A program made the position numbers and the translations under genes. Below the pieces are notes generated by a model. It was not told the origin of the DNA and searched no databases. It worked only from the letters and a program-made list of their open reading frames with translations. From Hymenobacter cheonanensis (lineage in GTDB: Bacteria; Bacteroidota; Bacteroidia; Cytophagales; Hymenobacteraceae), in contig NZ_JAUQSW010000009.1 in NCBI RefSeq assembly GCF_030581075.1, positions 186,001 to 250,000 of the forward strand: a stretch of DNA of 64,000 nucleotides, given 5' to 3'. Of this stretch, positions 23,344 to 30,796 are shown piece by piece; the first letter of the stretch is position 1, and each line of letters starts with the position of its first letter.

Positions 23344-24141
23344 ATGCCCGACAGACCCGTACCACTCACCGTTTTGCTGAAGCTAAGCAGGCTCCGGGGG
23401 CCCGCGGGCGTACTCGGGCTGGTTTTCGTGCTGGGGTCGCTTTTTGTGCTGACGCCGGCGCTACTCGTCGCCTCTCGCAACTTCACGCAGTCCTACGAGC
23501 GCTACGACTACGACGCCATCCGGGACCACGGCACGGTGGCCACGGCCCATATTATCAGTATCACGCCGGTGCTGAATACCACCATCAACGGTGAGCATCC
23601 GCGCGTTATCAGCTACACCTACCCTAGCCCGGCTGGCAATGTGGCCGACCAGTTTCAGACGCTGGAATTAGCCAAGCTCGGCGGCCTGCAAGCGGGCGAC
23701 ACCATCCGCATCCGGGCGCTGAACCAGCAGAGCATCATCCCGTCGCTACGGCCGTTTAGCTTCCCGTTTGGCTATTTTTTCATTCTGCCGGGCGTTTTTT
23801 TGCTTGTGGGGCTACCCTTTTTTCTGTGGGGCTTCCTGCCGGCCTGGCGCGCTTACCAGCTCTACCGGCACGGCATTGTGCGAAAGGCAACGGTAACGGG
23901 CATTTCGAGCCGAGTTATTTCCACGTCGCGCCACAGCCAGCAAAGCGTTTTGGTGGTGAGCTACGACTACGCGAGTCTCACCGGGCAAAAGCTCGCGGGC
24001 GAGTCGCCGACCGATGACCTGCTGCTGGTGCGGGAAAAGAAATTCGGCGACGCGGTTGACATTTTCGTTTCCGACACCGACGAAACTAAATCGTGCCTTG
24101 TGCCCCGGCTCGATGCGCTGAAACATAACTGGCAGCTTTGA
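23344..24141 (+). CDS. DUF3592 domain membrane protein
   Basis: About 265 residues with a hydrophobic helix near the N-terminus (GLVFVLGSLFVLTPALLVA) and a second near residue 150 (FFILPGVFLLVGLPFFLWG). Between them lies a beta-rich extracytoplasmic domain (HGTVATAHIISITPVL, VISYTYPSPAGNVADQFQ), and a similar domain follows the second helix (GIVRKATVTGISSRVI, VLVVSYDYASLTGQKL). Two DUF3592-like copies in one chain is my reading. Function unknown. I chose ATG 23344 (MPDRPVPLTVL). Confidence 0.7.
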   Translation: MPDRPVPLTVLLKLSRLRGPAGVLGLVFVLGSLFVLTPALLVASRNFTQSYERYDYDAIRDHGTVATAHIISITPVLNTTINGEHPRVISYTYPSPAGNVADQFQTLELAKLGGLQAGDTIRIRALNQQSIIPSLRPFSFPFGYFFILPGVFLLVGLPFFLWGFLPAWRAYQLYRHGIVRKATVTGISSRVISTSRHSQQSVLVVSYDYASLTGQKLAGESPTDDLLLVREKKFGDAVDIFVSDTDETKSCLVPRLDALKHNWQL

Positions 24142-24156
24142 TTCATTACCCTAGTC

Positions 24157-24747
24157 ATGCCGAACAAGAATCTGTATATCATTGCGGGCTGCAACGGGGC
24201 GGGCAAAACCACGGCTTCTTTCACCATCCTGCCCGAAGTGCTGGACTGCCGCGAGTTTGTTAACGCCGACGAAATCGCCCGTGGCTTGTCGCCTTTTCAG
24301 CCCGAAAAAGTAGCTTTCGAAGCCGGCCGCATCATGCTGCACCGCGTGGAGGAATTGCTGCGCCGCGGCGAAACCTTCGCGCTCGAAACCACCCTAGCCA
24401 CGAAGATTTATCAGCAGAAAATCCGGGCCGCGCAGCAGCAGGGCTATTCCGTTACGCTGCTGTATTTTTGGCTCAGCAGCCCCGAGCTAGCCCAGGAGCG
24501 CGTGAAAACGCGGGTGCGGGAAGGCGGCCATTCTATTCCGCCCGACGTAATTGAGCGGCGGTACTGGCAGGGAATCAACCGGCTTTTCGATAGTTATTTG
24601 CCGCTGGTGTATAGAGCACTGATTTTTGATAACTCAAACGGCAAGCCTGTTTTATTGGCGGAGAAGCTAGCCGGGAGCTTTCACATTGAGAATGACGTAT
24701 TGTATCAGCAGTTAAGAAGCACCTATGAAACCGGAAGCGCAAATTGA
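24157..24747 (+). CDS. Zeta-toxin-like P-loop kinase
   Basis: A 196-residue P-loop protein of the zeta toxin/UMP-like kinase group. Walker A is GCNGAGKTT (residues 11-19), followed by FVNADEIARGLSPFQPE, which corresponds to the zeta substrate-binding region, and FALETTLATKIY with the acidic residue and Thr typical of the family. The lid-like segment is RVKTRVREGGHSIPPDVI. Zeta toxins phosphorylate UDP-N-acetylglucosamine and block wall synthesis; whether this one is toxic is unknown. A 48-codon ORF overlaps its 3' end by 23 bp, so the two are translationally coupled. Start 15 bp after the DUF3592 gene. Confidence 0.8.
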   Translation: MPNKNLYIIAGCNGAGKTTASFTILPEVLDCREFVNADEIARGLSPFQPEKVAFEAGRIMLHRVEELLRRGETFALETTLATKIYQQKIRAAQQQGYSVTLLYFWLSSPELAQERVKTRVREGGHSIPPDVIERRYWQGINRLFDSYLPLVYRALIFDNSNGKPVLLAEKLAGSFHIENDVLYQQLRSTYETGSAN

Positions 24748-24871
24748 GCGGCGACAGAAAATTCTGGCTGGCCTAGAACTCGCCTACGAGCGGATGCTGG
24801 AATTTAAGCGCCAGAAGAACAGTGAGGTTGTAGTGATGCGTGAAGGAAAGATTGTGCGGCTAAAGCCTTAA
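24725..24871 (+). CDS. 48-residue protein overlapping the zeta-like gene, possible partner
   Basis: A small ORF (MKPEAQIERRQKILAGLELA...IVRLKP) that starts at ATG 24725, 23 bp before the end of the zeta-like kinase. It is predicted helical and highly charged in its first 35 residues and ends in a short basic beta-like segment VVVMREGKIVRLKP. Its position and size suggest a partner or antitoxin of the kinase, but I recognise no antitoxin fold and canonical epsilon antitoxins lie upstream of zeta. Confidence that it is translated rests on the overlap and on the clean frame. Confidence 0.6.
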   Translation: MKPEAQIERRQKILAGLELAYERMLEFKRQKNSEVVVMREGKIVRLKP

Positions 24872-24888
24872 CATTATTTTCTGCACCA

Positions 24889-25365
24889 ATGACCACAAGC
24901 GAATTATTGCAGGAGATAACAGCTAGTCGTGACTGCGGCAATGTCTATTTAACCATTTATGAAAAATCTATTGATTTTGAATGGGAGTCATCCGTCCTAG
25001 AGCATCTGCAAACGACTTGTATCCCGGCAGATAACTTCAAAGCGTCTCTGACTAGAATTGGTACTAGTAAGCTTGCTCGCGATATTCTAACCGAACTACT
25101 CCACCATGACCTCGCTTACGGCACAGAAATAATACCGCGGGGAAAAGCCAGTTCGCTCGCTGGTGCATTCATCTCCTTATTCAGCGAACAAGCCGTGTAT
25201 TTTTCAAATTCGACTTGGAACAAAAATGAATACTGCGAGGCAACTAAGTACTTTGAACTGGGCCAAACATCCTGGACTTCCTTCACTGAAGCAACCTTTG
25301 ATTCGGGCCTCATCGTTTGTGATACTGATAAAATAGGCATTGCTTGGTTTGCGGATGAGGACTAG
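24889..25365 (+). CDS. Hypothetical acidic protein, AT-rich orphan
   Basis: A 158-residue soluble acidic protein (MTTSELLQEITASRDCGNVY) that I do not recognise. Aromatic-rich segments such as EWESSVLEHLQTT and GQTSWTSFTEATF resemble immunity-type or SMI1-like small proteins, but no motif is decisive. AT-rich compared with its neighbours. It starts 17 bp after the 48-residue ORF and is followed by a clear terminator at 25395, so it may be the last gene of the zeta-like operon. Confidence 0.6.
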   Translation: MTTSELLQEITASRDCGNVYLTIYEKSIDFEWESSVLEHLQTTCIPADNFKASLTRIGTSKLARDILTELLHHDLAYGTEIIPRGKASSLAGAFISLFSEQAVYFSNSTWNKNEYCEATKYFELGQTSWTSFTEATFDSGLIVCDTDKIGIAWFADED

Positions 25366-25394
25366 CGGAAACCAAGACAAGCATCTATCCCCCC

Positions 25395-25420
25395 AGCCGG
25401 CCCCGCAGCCGGCTTTTTTT
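25395..25420 (+). terminator. Rho-independent terminator
   Basis: 7-bp stem AGCCGGC / GCCGGCT with loop CCCGCA followed by seven T. It ends the accessory operon. Confidence 0.85.
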
Positions 25421-25436
25421 GTACCTTCCGCCCCGT

Positions 25437-26846
25437 ATGGCTACTCCCGTTACTTCTCCCCTCCGCTCCAATTCGGACACTGTCACGCGCTCCTACGCCG
25501 GGCCGATGGTGCTCATGACCCTGCTGTTTCTGCTCTTCGGGGCGGTCACGAACTTCAACGACGTGCTCATGCCCTACCTCAAGGACGTGTGCCAACTCAC
25601 TGACCTGCAATCGTCGGCGGTGCAGTCGGCGTTTTTTGGGGCGTATTTTCTGATGTCATTGCCGGCGGGCAAAGTGCTGGAGCGGCTAGGCTACCAGCGT
25701 GGCATTGTAGTCGGGCTGCTCGTGATGGCGGGCGGGGCGCTGCTCTTCGTGCCGGCGGCCAATACGCGGGCGTTCCCGCTATTCCTCACGGCGCTGGCGG
25801 TGCTGGGGGCGGGCATTACGCTGCTGCAAGTGGCGGCCAACCCCTACGTGAGCGTGTTGGGCCCGGCCCGGCGGGCGGCCTCGCGGGTGAGCATCGTGGG
25901 CGTGGCCAACAACTTTGGCGGGGCTATTTCGCCGCTGGTGGGCGGGCTTATTTTGTTTGGCAGCGCGGTAGCGGCCAGCAGCGCGGCGGCCAGGCGCCTG
26001 GCGGCGCTGCCCCTGATGCAGCAGCTGGCGCTGAAGGCGCAGCTGGTAAAGGGCCCGTACCTGGGCCTGGCGGCGCTGCTGGTGGTGCTGGCGGGGCTGT
26101 TTTTCGTGGTGCGGCTGCCCGACATCGAGAGCCTGCCCGAGGAGGAAGCGCTGGAGCATCAGCCGGTAGCGGCCGGCCGCCGCTCGGCCCTCAACTACCG
26201 GCACCTGGTGCTGGGCATCGGGGCCATTTTTGTGTACGTGGGCGTGGAAGTGGGGCTGGGCTCGTTCCTGATTCGCTACGGCGAAAGCCAGCACATTCAG
26301 CAGCTTTCGGCCTTCACCCAAAGCCTGGTGCGGGGGCTCAACGCGGCCACCAACTACGCCTACTTCCTGTTTGGCGCCACCCCTAGCCCGCTCGATACGG
26401 CGGCGGGCTTCACCAAGGCGGTGGGCGCGGTGCTGGTGTCGTCGTACTGGTTTGGGTCGCTGGTGGGGCGCGTGGTGGGTATTCCGCTCCTGCTTAAGTT
26501 TCACAACCGGGTATTGCTGGTGGCGGTGTGCGCAGCGGGCGTAACGCTGGTGGGCGCGTCGGTGCTGAGCCAGGGCGAAACCGCGCTGTGGCTCGTTGTG
26601 CTCTGCGGGCTGATGAACTCGATTATGTGGCCCGTTATCTTCCCGCTGGCCATTACCGGGCTAGGGCCGTTCACCAAGCAAGGGTCGTCGTATTTGATAA
26701 TGGCCATTGTGGGCGGGGCCATTATTCCGCCGCTCATGGGCTTTATTTCCACGCACGGCGGCGGGCTGCGGGTGGCCATGCTGGTGCCCGCGCTGTGCTA
26801 CGCCTACCTCTTGTTTTATGCGCTCAGCGGCTACCGGGTGCGGTAG
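25437..26846 (+). CDS. FHS-family sugar MFS transporter (FucP/GluP-like)
   Basis: A 469-residue, about 12-helix major facilitator of the fucose-galactose-H+ symporter family. The N-terminal FGAVTNFNDVLMPYLKD and the GAYFLMSLPAGKVLERLGY loop are the family signatures; VAANPYVSVLGPARRAASR and GLMNSIMWPVIFPLAITGLG are also typical. It imports sugars such as glucose, galactose or fucose. ATG 25437 is chosen; the frame extends only seven codons further with TTG. It begins 17 bp after the previous terminator and is ended by a strong hairpin at 26864. Confidence 0.9.
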   Translation: MATPVTSPLRSNSDTVTRSYAGPMVLMTLLFLLFGAVTNFNDVLMPYLKDVCQLTDLQSSAVQSAFFGAYFLMSLPAGKVLERLGYQRGIVVGLLVMAGGALLFVPAANTRAFPLFLTALAVLGAGITLLQVAANPYVSVLGPARRAASRVSIVGVANNFGGAISPLVGGLILFGSAVAASSAAARRLAALPLMQQLALKAQLVKGPYLGLAALLVVLAGLFFVVRLPDIESLPEEEALEHQPVAAGRRSALNYRHLVLGIGAIFVYVGVEVGLGSFLIRYGESQHIQQLSAFTQSLVRGLNAATNYAYFLFGATPSPLDTAAGFTKAVGAVLVSSYWFGSLVGRVVGIPLLLKFHNRVLLVAVCAAGVTLVGASVLSQGETALWLVVLCGLMNSIMWPVIFPLAITGLGPFTKQGSSYLIMAIVGGAIIPPLMGFISTHGGGLRVAMLVPALCYAYLLFYALSGYRVR

Positions 26847-26863
26847 GGTTTACCGAGCTAGTA

Positions 26864-26915
26864 GGATGCCTCAGCGAGCTACTTCTTTCGAGTAGCTCGC
26901 TGGGGCATCCCTTTT
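26864..26915 (+). terminator. Hairpin terminator after the sugar transporter
   Basis: 20-bp stem with one mismatch (GGATGCCTCAGCGAGCTACT and its complement), 7-base loop TCTTTCG, then CTTTT. A further about 190 bp to the next gene holds nothing I recognise. Confidence 0.8.
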
Positions 26916-27106
26916 GGTGGCTGCTCCTAAAAGCCTGCACCTGGCCGGTAAGCCCGGCAGTATTGGCGCGGCCTTACTAGTGCAGGCTAGCCCTTTACCC
27001 ACCCGCCGCCTGGGTTGAGCGAAAAAACCAGTTGCCAGGCCAGCTTCGTAATTTAGTTTGGTTGTTCATTGTATAATCCTTTTCACCCCCTACTCTGCAA
27101 TACACT

Positions 27107-27658
27107 ATGCGCACTGTTTTGCTTAAAAAATCTTATCTGTTACTGTTACCTTTTTTGCTTATAAGTGTACTGAGCTGCAAAAAGCTTGTGAACCTGATTA
27201 CCTTCCAGGTCAGCGACTCTAGCAGCTTCACGGTGCCGGGCACCCCGTTTATCACGGGGGCAGCCATCAATTTTCCGGTCCTGACGGTGCGCACCACCGC
27301 CCAGAGCACCTACCAGAACAATAATACCTCGGCCGCCTACGTGCAGGACGTGACGCTTGACCGGCTCACGCTCACGGTTACCAATCCCTCGACGCAGAAT
27401 TTTGACTTCCTGAAAAGCATCAGCATTTACATCTCGACCGACGCGGCGGGCTCCAACAAAATGCTGCTGGCCTCGCTGGCCGCCGTGCCCACGGGCCAAA
27501 CCAGCATCAGCCTGACGCCGGCGGGCGGCAAGCTCGACCAGTACCTGAAAGGCGATTCGTATACCCTGACCACCACCGCCGAATTGGCCCAAACGCTGCG
27601 CCAGAACACCGATGTGCGCGCCGATTCGCGCTTCAACGTGCGCGCCACGCTGCCCTAG
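27107..27658 (+). CDS. Hypothetical lipoprotein
   Basis: A 183-residue lipoprotein. The signal ends LLISVLSC with Cys24. The mature part is beta-rich (TFQVSDSSSFTVPGTPF, LTLTVTNPSTQNFDFL, ISIYISTDAAGSNKMLLA) and resembles uncharacterised Bacteroidota surface lipoproteins of similar size. No catalytic motif. Single gene, ended by a terminator at 27679-27712. Probably anchored in the outer membrane. Confidence 0.75.
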   Translation: MRTVLLKKSYLLLLPFLLISVLSCKKLVNLITFQVSDSSSFTVPGTPFITGAAINFPVLTVRTTAQSTYQNNNTSAAYVQDVTLDRLTLTVTNPSTQNFDFLKSISIYISTDAAGSNKMLLASLAAVPTGQTSISLTPAGGKLDQYLKGDSYTLTTTAELAQTLRQNTDVRADSRFNVRATLP

Positions 27659-27678
27659 CGGCGGTGCGCGGGCCAATA

Positions 27679-27712
27679 AGAACGGGTACAGACCTGGCTC
27701 TGTACCCGTTCT
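27679..27712 (+). terminator. Rho-independent terminator
   Basis: 14-bp perfect stem AGAACGGGTACAGA / TCTGTACCCGTTCT, loop CCTGGC, followed by TTAAT. Confidence 0.85.
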
Positions 27713-27866
27713 TTAATATTGGCAGCTCACGTAAGCACTGCGGTGGCCTGGCCTCAATCAGCCGCTCGCCGCTGCCCGGCTTCTGGGCGGCGGCGCCTCG
27801 CTAGCCAGTAGTACCAGGCGACCCCGGCGGTGGGCAGCGCCGATTACAAAGTCCGCGCTACCTGCC

Positions 27867-27874
27867 GACCTTTG
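27867..27874 (+). promoter_or_regulatory. Candidate -7 box variant (GACCTTTG) before murB
   Basis: GACCTTTG ends 5 bp before the murB ATG, matching the arrangement at the RlmL-like gene and murI. Confidence 0.4.
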
Positions 27875-27879
27875 CGGCC

Positions 27880-28923
27880 ATGCAGCTCGAAGAAAACGTT
27901 TCGCTCCGCCCCTACAACACCTTTGGCCTCGATGTGCAGGCCCGCTATTTTGCCCGCTTCACTTCGGTAGCGGAGCTGCGCCAGCTGCTGGCCAGCCCCG
28001 AGGCGCAGGCCGGCCCGCTGCTCATCCTGGGCGGCGGCTCTAATCTGCTGCTGACCCAGAATTTCGGCGGCGTAGTCTTGAAAAACGAGCTTAAGGGCCT
28101 CGAAATCATTTCGGAAGATGCCGACACCCACACCGCCCTGCTGCGCGCCGGCGCCGGCGAAAGCTGGCACGGCCTGGTCGAATTCGCCCTCGACCAAGCC
28201 CTGAGTGGCGTCGAAAACCTGTCGCTCATCCCCGGCACGGTGGGCGCGGCGCCGCTCCAGAACATCGGCGCCTACGGCGCCGAGCTACAAGACACCTTCG
28301 AGCGGCTGGAGGCCCTAGCCATTGGCACCGGCGAGCTGCGCGTGTTTTCGAAGGAAGAATGCGGCTTCGGCTACCGCGAAAGCGTGTTTAAGGGCCCGCT
28401 CAAAAACCAGTACGTGGTTACGGCCGTGGTGCTGCGCCTGCACCGCGCCGAGGCCCAGCGGCCCACCAATAGCAGCTACGGCGCCATTCAGGAAACGCTG
28501 GCCGAGCTAGGCATTGAGGCCGAGCCCACCCCGCGCGACGTGAGCCAGGCCGTGGTACACATCCGGCGCTCAAAGCTGCCCGACCCGGCCGAAATCGGCA
28601 ACGCCGGCTCGTTTTTCAAAAACCCCGAGGTATCGCCGGCCAAGTTCGACGAGCTTAAAAGCCGCTACCCGGGCCTGCCCGGCTACCCCGTGCCGGGCGC
28701 CGTGAAAGTGCCCGCCGGCTGGCTTATCGAGCAAGCCGGCTTTAAGGGGCTGCGGCGGGGCACCGGCACGGGCACCCACGGCGTGCACGACCGCCAGGCG
28801 CTGGTGCTCGTGAACCACGGCGGGGCCACTGGCCAGGAGCTGCGCGAGCTGGCCGAGGAAATAATCCGGGCCGTGCGCACCCAGTTCGGCATCGAATTAC
28901 ACCCGGAAGTTAACATTTTATAA
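27880..28923 (+). CDS. murB: UDP-N-acetylmuramate dehydrogenase
   Basis: A 347-residue MurB reducing enolpyruvyl-UDP-GlcNAc to UDP-MurNAc with NADPH and FAD, in peptidoglycan synthesis. The FAD-binding part is seen in LRPYNTFGLDVQARYFA and LILGGGSNLLLTQNF, the active site in SLIPGTVGAAPLQNIGAYG and GFGYRESVFKG, and the C-terminal catalytic region in GNAGSFFKNPEVS and LIEQAGFKGLRRG. The Ser of GNAGSFFKNP is the proton donor. Full length for the E. coli-type subgroup. Starts close behind a GACCTTTG box. Confidence 0.95.
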   Translation: MQLEENVSLRPYNTFGLDVQARYFARFTSVAELRQLLASPEAQAGPLLILGGGSNLLLTQNFGGVVLKNELKGLEIISEDADTHTALLRAGAGESWHGLVEFALDQALSGVENLSLIPGTVGAAPLQNIGAYGAELQDTFERLEALAIGTGELRVFSKEECGFGYRESVFKGPLKNQYVVTAVVLRLHRAEAQRPTNSSYGAIQETLAELGIEAEPTPRDVSQAVVHIRRSKLPDPAEIGNAGSFFKNPEVSPAKFDELKSRYPGLPGYPVPGAVKVPAGWLIEQAGFKGLRRGTGTGTHGVHDRQALVLVNHGGATGQELRELAEEIIRAVRTQFGIELHPEVNIL

Positions 28924-29041
28924 ATAAAGCGCTTAGCCAGCCTTCCGCGCCGCTTAACGCAGGCTTAACAAGCACGGGGTGCGGTCCAGTTAGTTTTCGC
29001 CGTTATTTTGCGCTGACAGCTCGTATTCAGCCTTTTTCAGC

Positions 29042-30052
29042 TTGCTTATGCTCTTCTCTACTTCCCTGCTCTTGGCTAGCCTGGGCAGCCACCTGGCAGC
29101 CGGCCCCGGCCCCAAGCCAGCGCCGCCCGGCCCGGCGGTGCTCACGATAAAAGCGGCTAAGGCCCTGGGGCCCGGCGCCACCGTTACGGTGCGGGGCGTG
29201 GTCAGCAACGGGCCCGAGCTAGGGGCGCTGCGCTTTGTGCAGGATGCGGAAGCGGGCCTGGCCCTGTACGCGCTGCCCACCCGCGTGCCGGGCTACGACG
29301 AGCTGCGGGCCGGCGACAGCCTGCAGGTAACCGGGCAGCTCAAAAGCTACAACGGCCTGCTGGAGCTGGACCCCATCGCGACGGTGCGCAAAATCAGCGG
29401 CGGCCACAAGGTGCGCGTGCTGAAAGTGCCGGTGAAGGACATCAGCAGTGCCTACGTGGAGGCCAATGAGGGCCGCCTGCTCGAAATAACGGGGGTGAGC
29501 AAGCTCACGACCCCGGCGGGCGCGCCGGTGGAAACGCTGGCGGCCAACGCCAATTTTTTGCTCGATGGCGACAAGGCAGCGGCCCTGCGCGTCACCAATT
29601 CCAGCACTGGCCCCGGGGGCGTCATCGACGCGGCCGTGCCCAAGGGCGAAACTTTTGACGTGCGCGGCATCCTGAGTCAGTTTTCGCCCAGCGGCACGGG
29701 CGGCTACCAGCTGCTGCCGCGCCTGAGCAGCGACCTGGTGCGCGGCGGCGGGCTGCCCCGCATCACGGCCGAGCCGGTGCCGGTGGGCACTACGCCCCAG
29801 AGCTTTACCCTGGAATACACCACGCTGTACCCCGGCGATACGCGCCTTAAATTCGGCCCTTCGGCCACCGAGCTTACCGAGGAGCGCGTAGCCGAGGGCT
29901 TCTCGACCCAGCACCGCATCACGGTCGATGGCCTGGAGCCGGGCACTACTTACTACGTGCAGGTGGCCTCGCGCAATACCGCCGGCACGGCCACGGCCCC
30001 GGCGGTGCCCATCATTACGGGCGGTAAAAAGGGCAGCCGCAGCCGCCGCTAG
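29042..30052 (+). CDS. Exported OB-fold/fibronectin III-like protein
   Basis: A 336-residue protein with an N-terminal signal peptide (MLMLFSTSLLLASLGSH, cleavage near AAG). Residues about 30-110 and 130-215 look like two OB-fold modules of the DUF5689/nuclease-associated type (ATVTVRGVVSNGPELGALRF, DSLQVTGQLKSYNGLLEL, FDVRGILSQFSPSGTGGY). The last 100 residues form a fibronectin III-like domain (SFTLEYTTLYPGDTRLKFG, VDGLEPGTTYYVQVASRN). No enzyme domain is attached; this may be a nucleic-acid- or glycan-binding periplasmic protein. ATG 29048 is an alternative start. Confidence 0.7.
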   Translation: MLMLFSTSLLLASLGSHLAAGPGPKPAPPGPAVLTIKAAKALGPGATVTVRGVVSNGPELGALRFVQDAEAGLALYALPTRVPGYDELRAGDSLQVTGQLKSYNGLLELDPIATVRKISGGHKVRVLKVPVKDISSAYVEANEGRLLEITGVSKLTTPAGAPVETLAANANFLLDGDKAAALRVTNSSTGPGGVIDAAVPKGETFDVRGILSQFSPSGTGGYQLLPRLSSDLVRGGGLPRITAEPVPVGTTPQSFTLEYTTLYPGDTRLKFGPSATELTEERVAEGFSTQHRITVDGLEPGTTYYVQVASRNTAGTATAPAVPIITGGKKGSRSRR

Positions 30053-30223
30053 GCTGCCGCGCCGCACGTTTAGCAAGCTAAGCTGCACCGTCGCTAGCCC
30101 GTTCGGCTGAGGCTGAGCGGGCTACGTGCTTTTGCGGGAGGCTGGAAGGAGCGTCTTGCTTTTTACTTGGCCGTTTGGCGGTTAATTTGCGGTTTCTGCT
30201 TTTTGCTTACCCGCCTTTCTGCC

Positions 30224-30796
30224 TTGCTCACCCCGCCTGCCCCCGCGTCCATTCTGGCCCGCCTGCGCGCCGAAACCCGCCCCTACCACGATGCCGTGGA
30301 GCAGAACGAGTTCAACCAGGCGCTGGCCACCGGCACCCCGAGCGAGGCGGCCACGGCCCGGTTTCTGGCCAAGATGTATGGCTTTCTGGCGCCCTACGAG
30401 GCGGCGCTGCTAGGCCACGCCGCCGCGCTGGGCCCCGCCTGGGAAATACCCGAGCGCCTGCGCGCCCACCTTATTCTGGAAGACCTGCGCGCCGCGCCCG
30501 GCCAGCTGCCGCTGTGCCCGGCCCTGCCGCCGCTGGCTACCGTGCCGCAGGTGCTAGGGGCCATGTACGTGCTGGAGGGCTCGACGCTGGGCGGCCAGGT
30601 GCTGGCCCGGCAGCTGGCCAAGGCCGGCAGCGACCTGCGCCGCTACTTCGTGGGCTACGGCGAGCGAACCGGCCCGCGCTGGAAGGCGTTTTGCCAGCTG
30701 CTGGCCGCCGCCGCCACCCCCGCCACGGAGGAGGAAATTGTGCAGTCGGCCATTCATACGTTTCAACACCTAGCCGCCTGGCTAGCCCGCCCGTGA
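30224..30796 (+). CDS. bphO: Biliverdin-producing heme oxygenase (BphO-type)
   Basis: About 190 residues of heme oxygenase fold: ARLRAETRPYHDAVEQ with the axial His, GFLAPYEAALLGHAAALG, then the distal helix LGAMYVLEGSTLGGQVLARQL with its flexible glycines. It opens heme to biliverdin, iron and CO. The stop overlaps the phytochrome GTG start by 4 bp (GTGA), so chromophore synthesis and apoprotein are coupled. The start is uncertain: no ATG is available, and TTG at 30224 gives MLTPPAPASILARL; a TTG at 30167 would add 19 hydrophobic residues. Confidence 0.9.
   Translation: MLTPPAPASILARLRAETRPYHDAVEQNEFNQALATGTPSEAATARFLAKMYGFLAPYEAALLGHAAALGPAWEIPERLRAHLILEDLRAAPGQLPLCPALPPLATVPQVLGAMYVLEGSTLGGQVLARQLAKAGSDLRRYFVGYGERTGPRWKAFCQLLAAAATPATEEEIVQSAIHTFQHLAAWLARP

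Noticed and set aside
30175..30792. N-terminal extension of the phytochrome frame
   Set aside because: The extra 206 codons run through the heme oxygenase in another frame, and phytochromes start close to the Cys motif; the GTG at 30793 fits.
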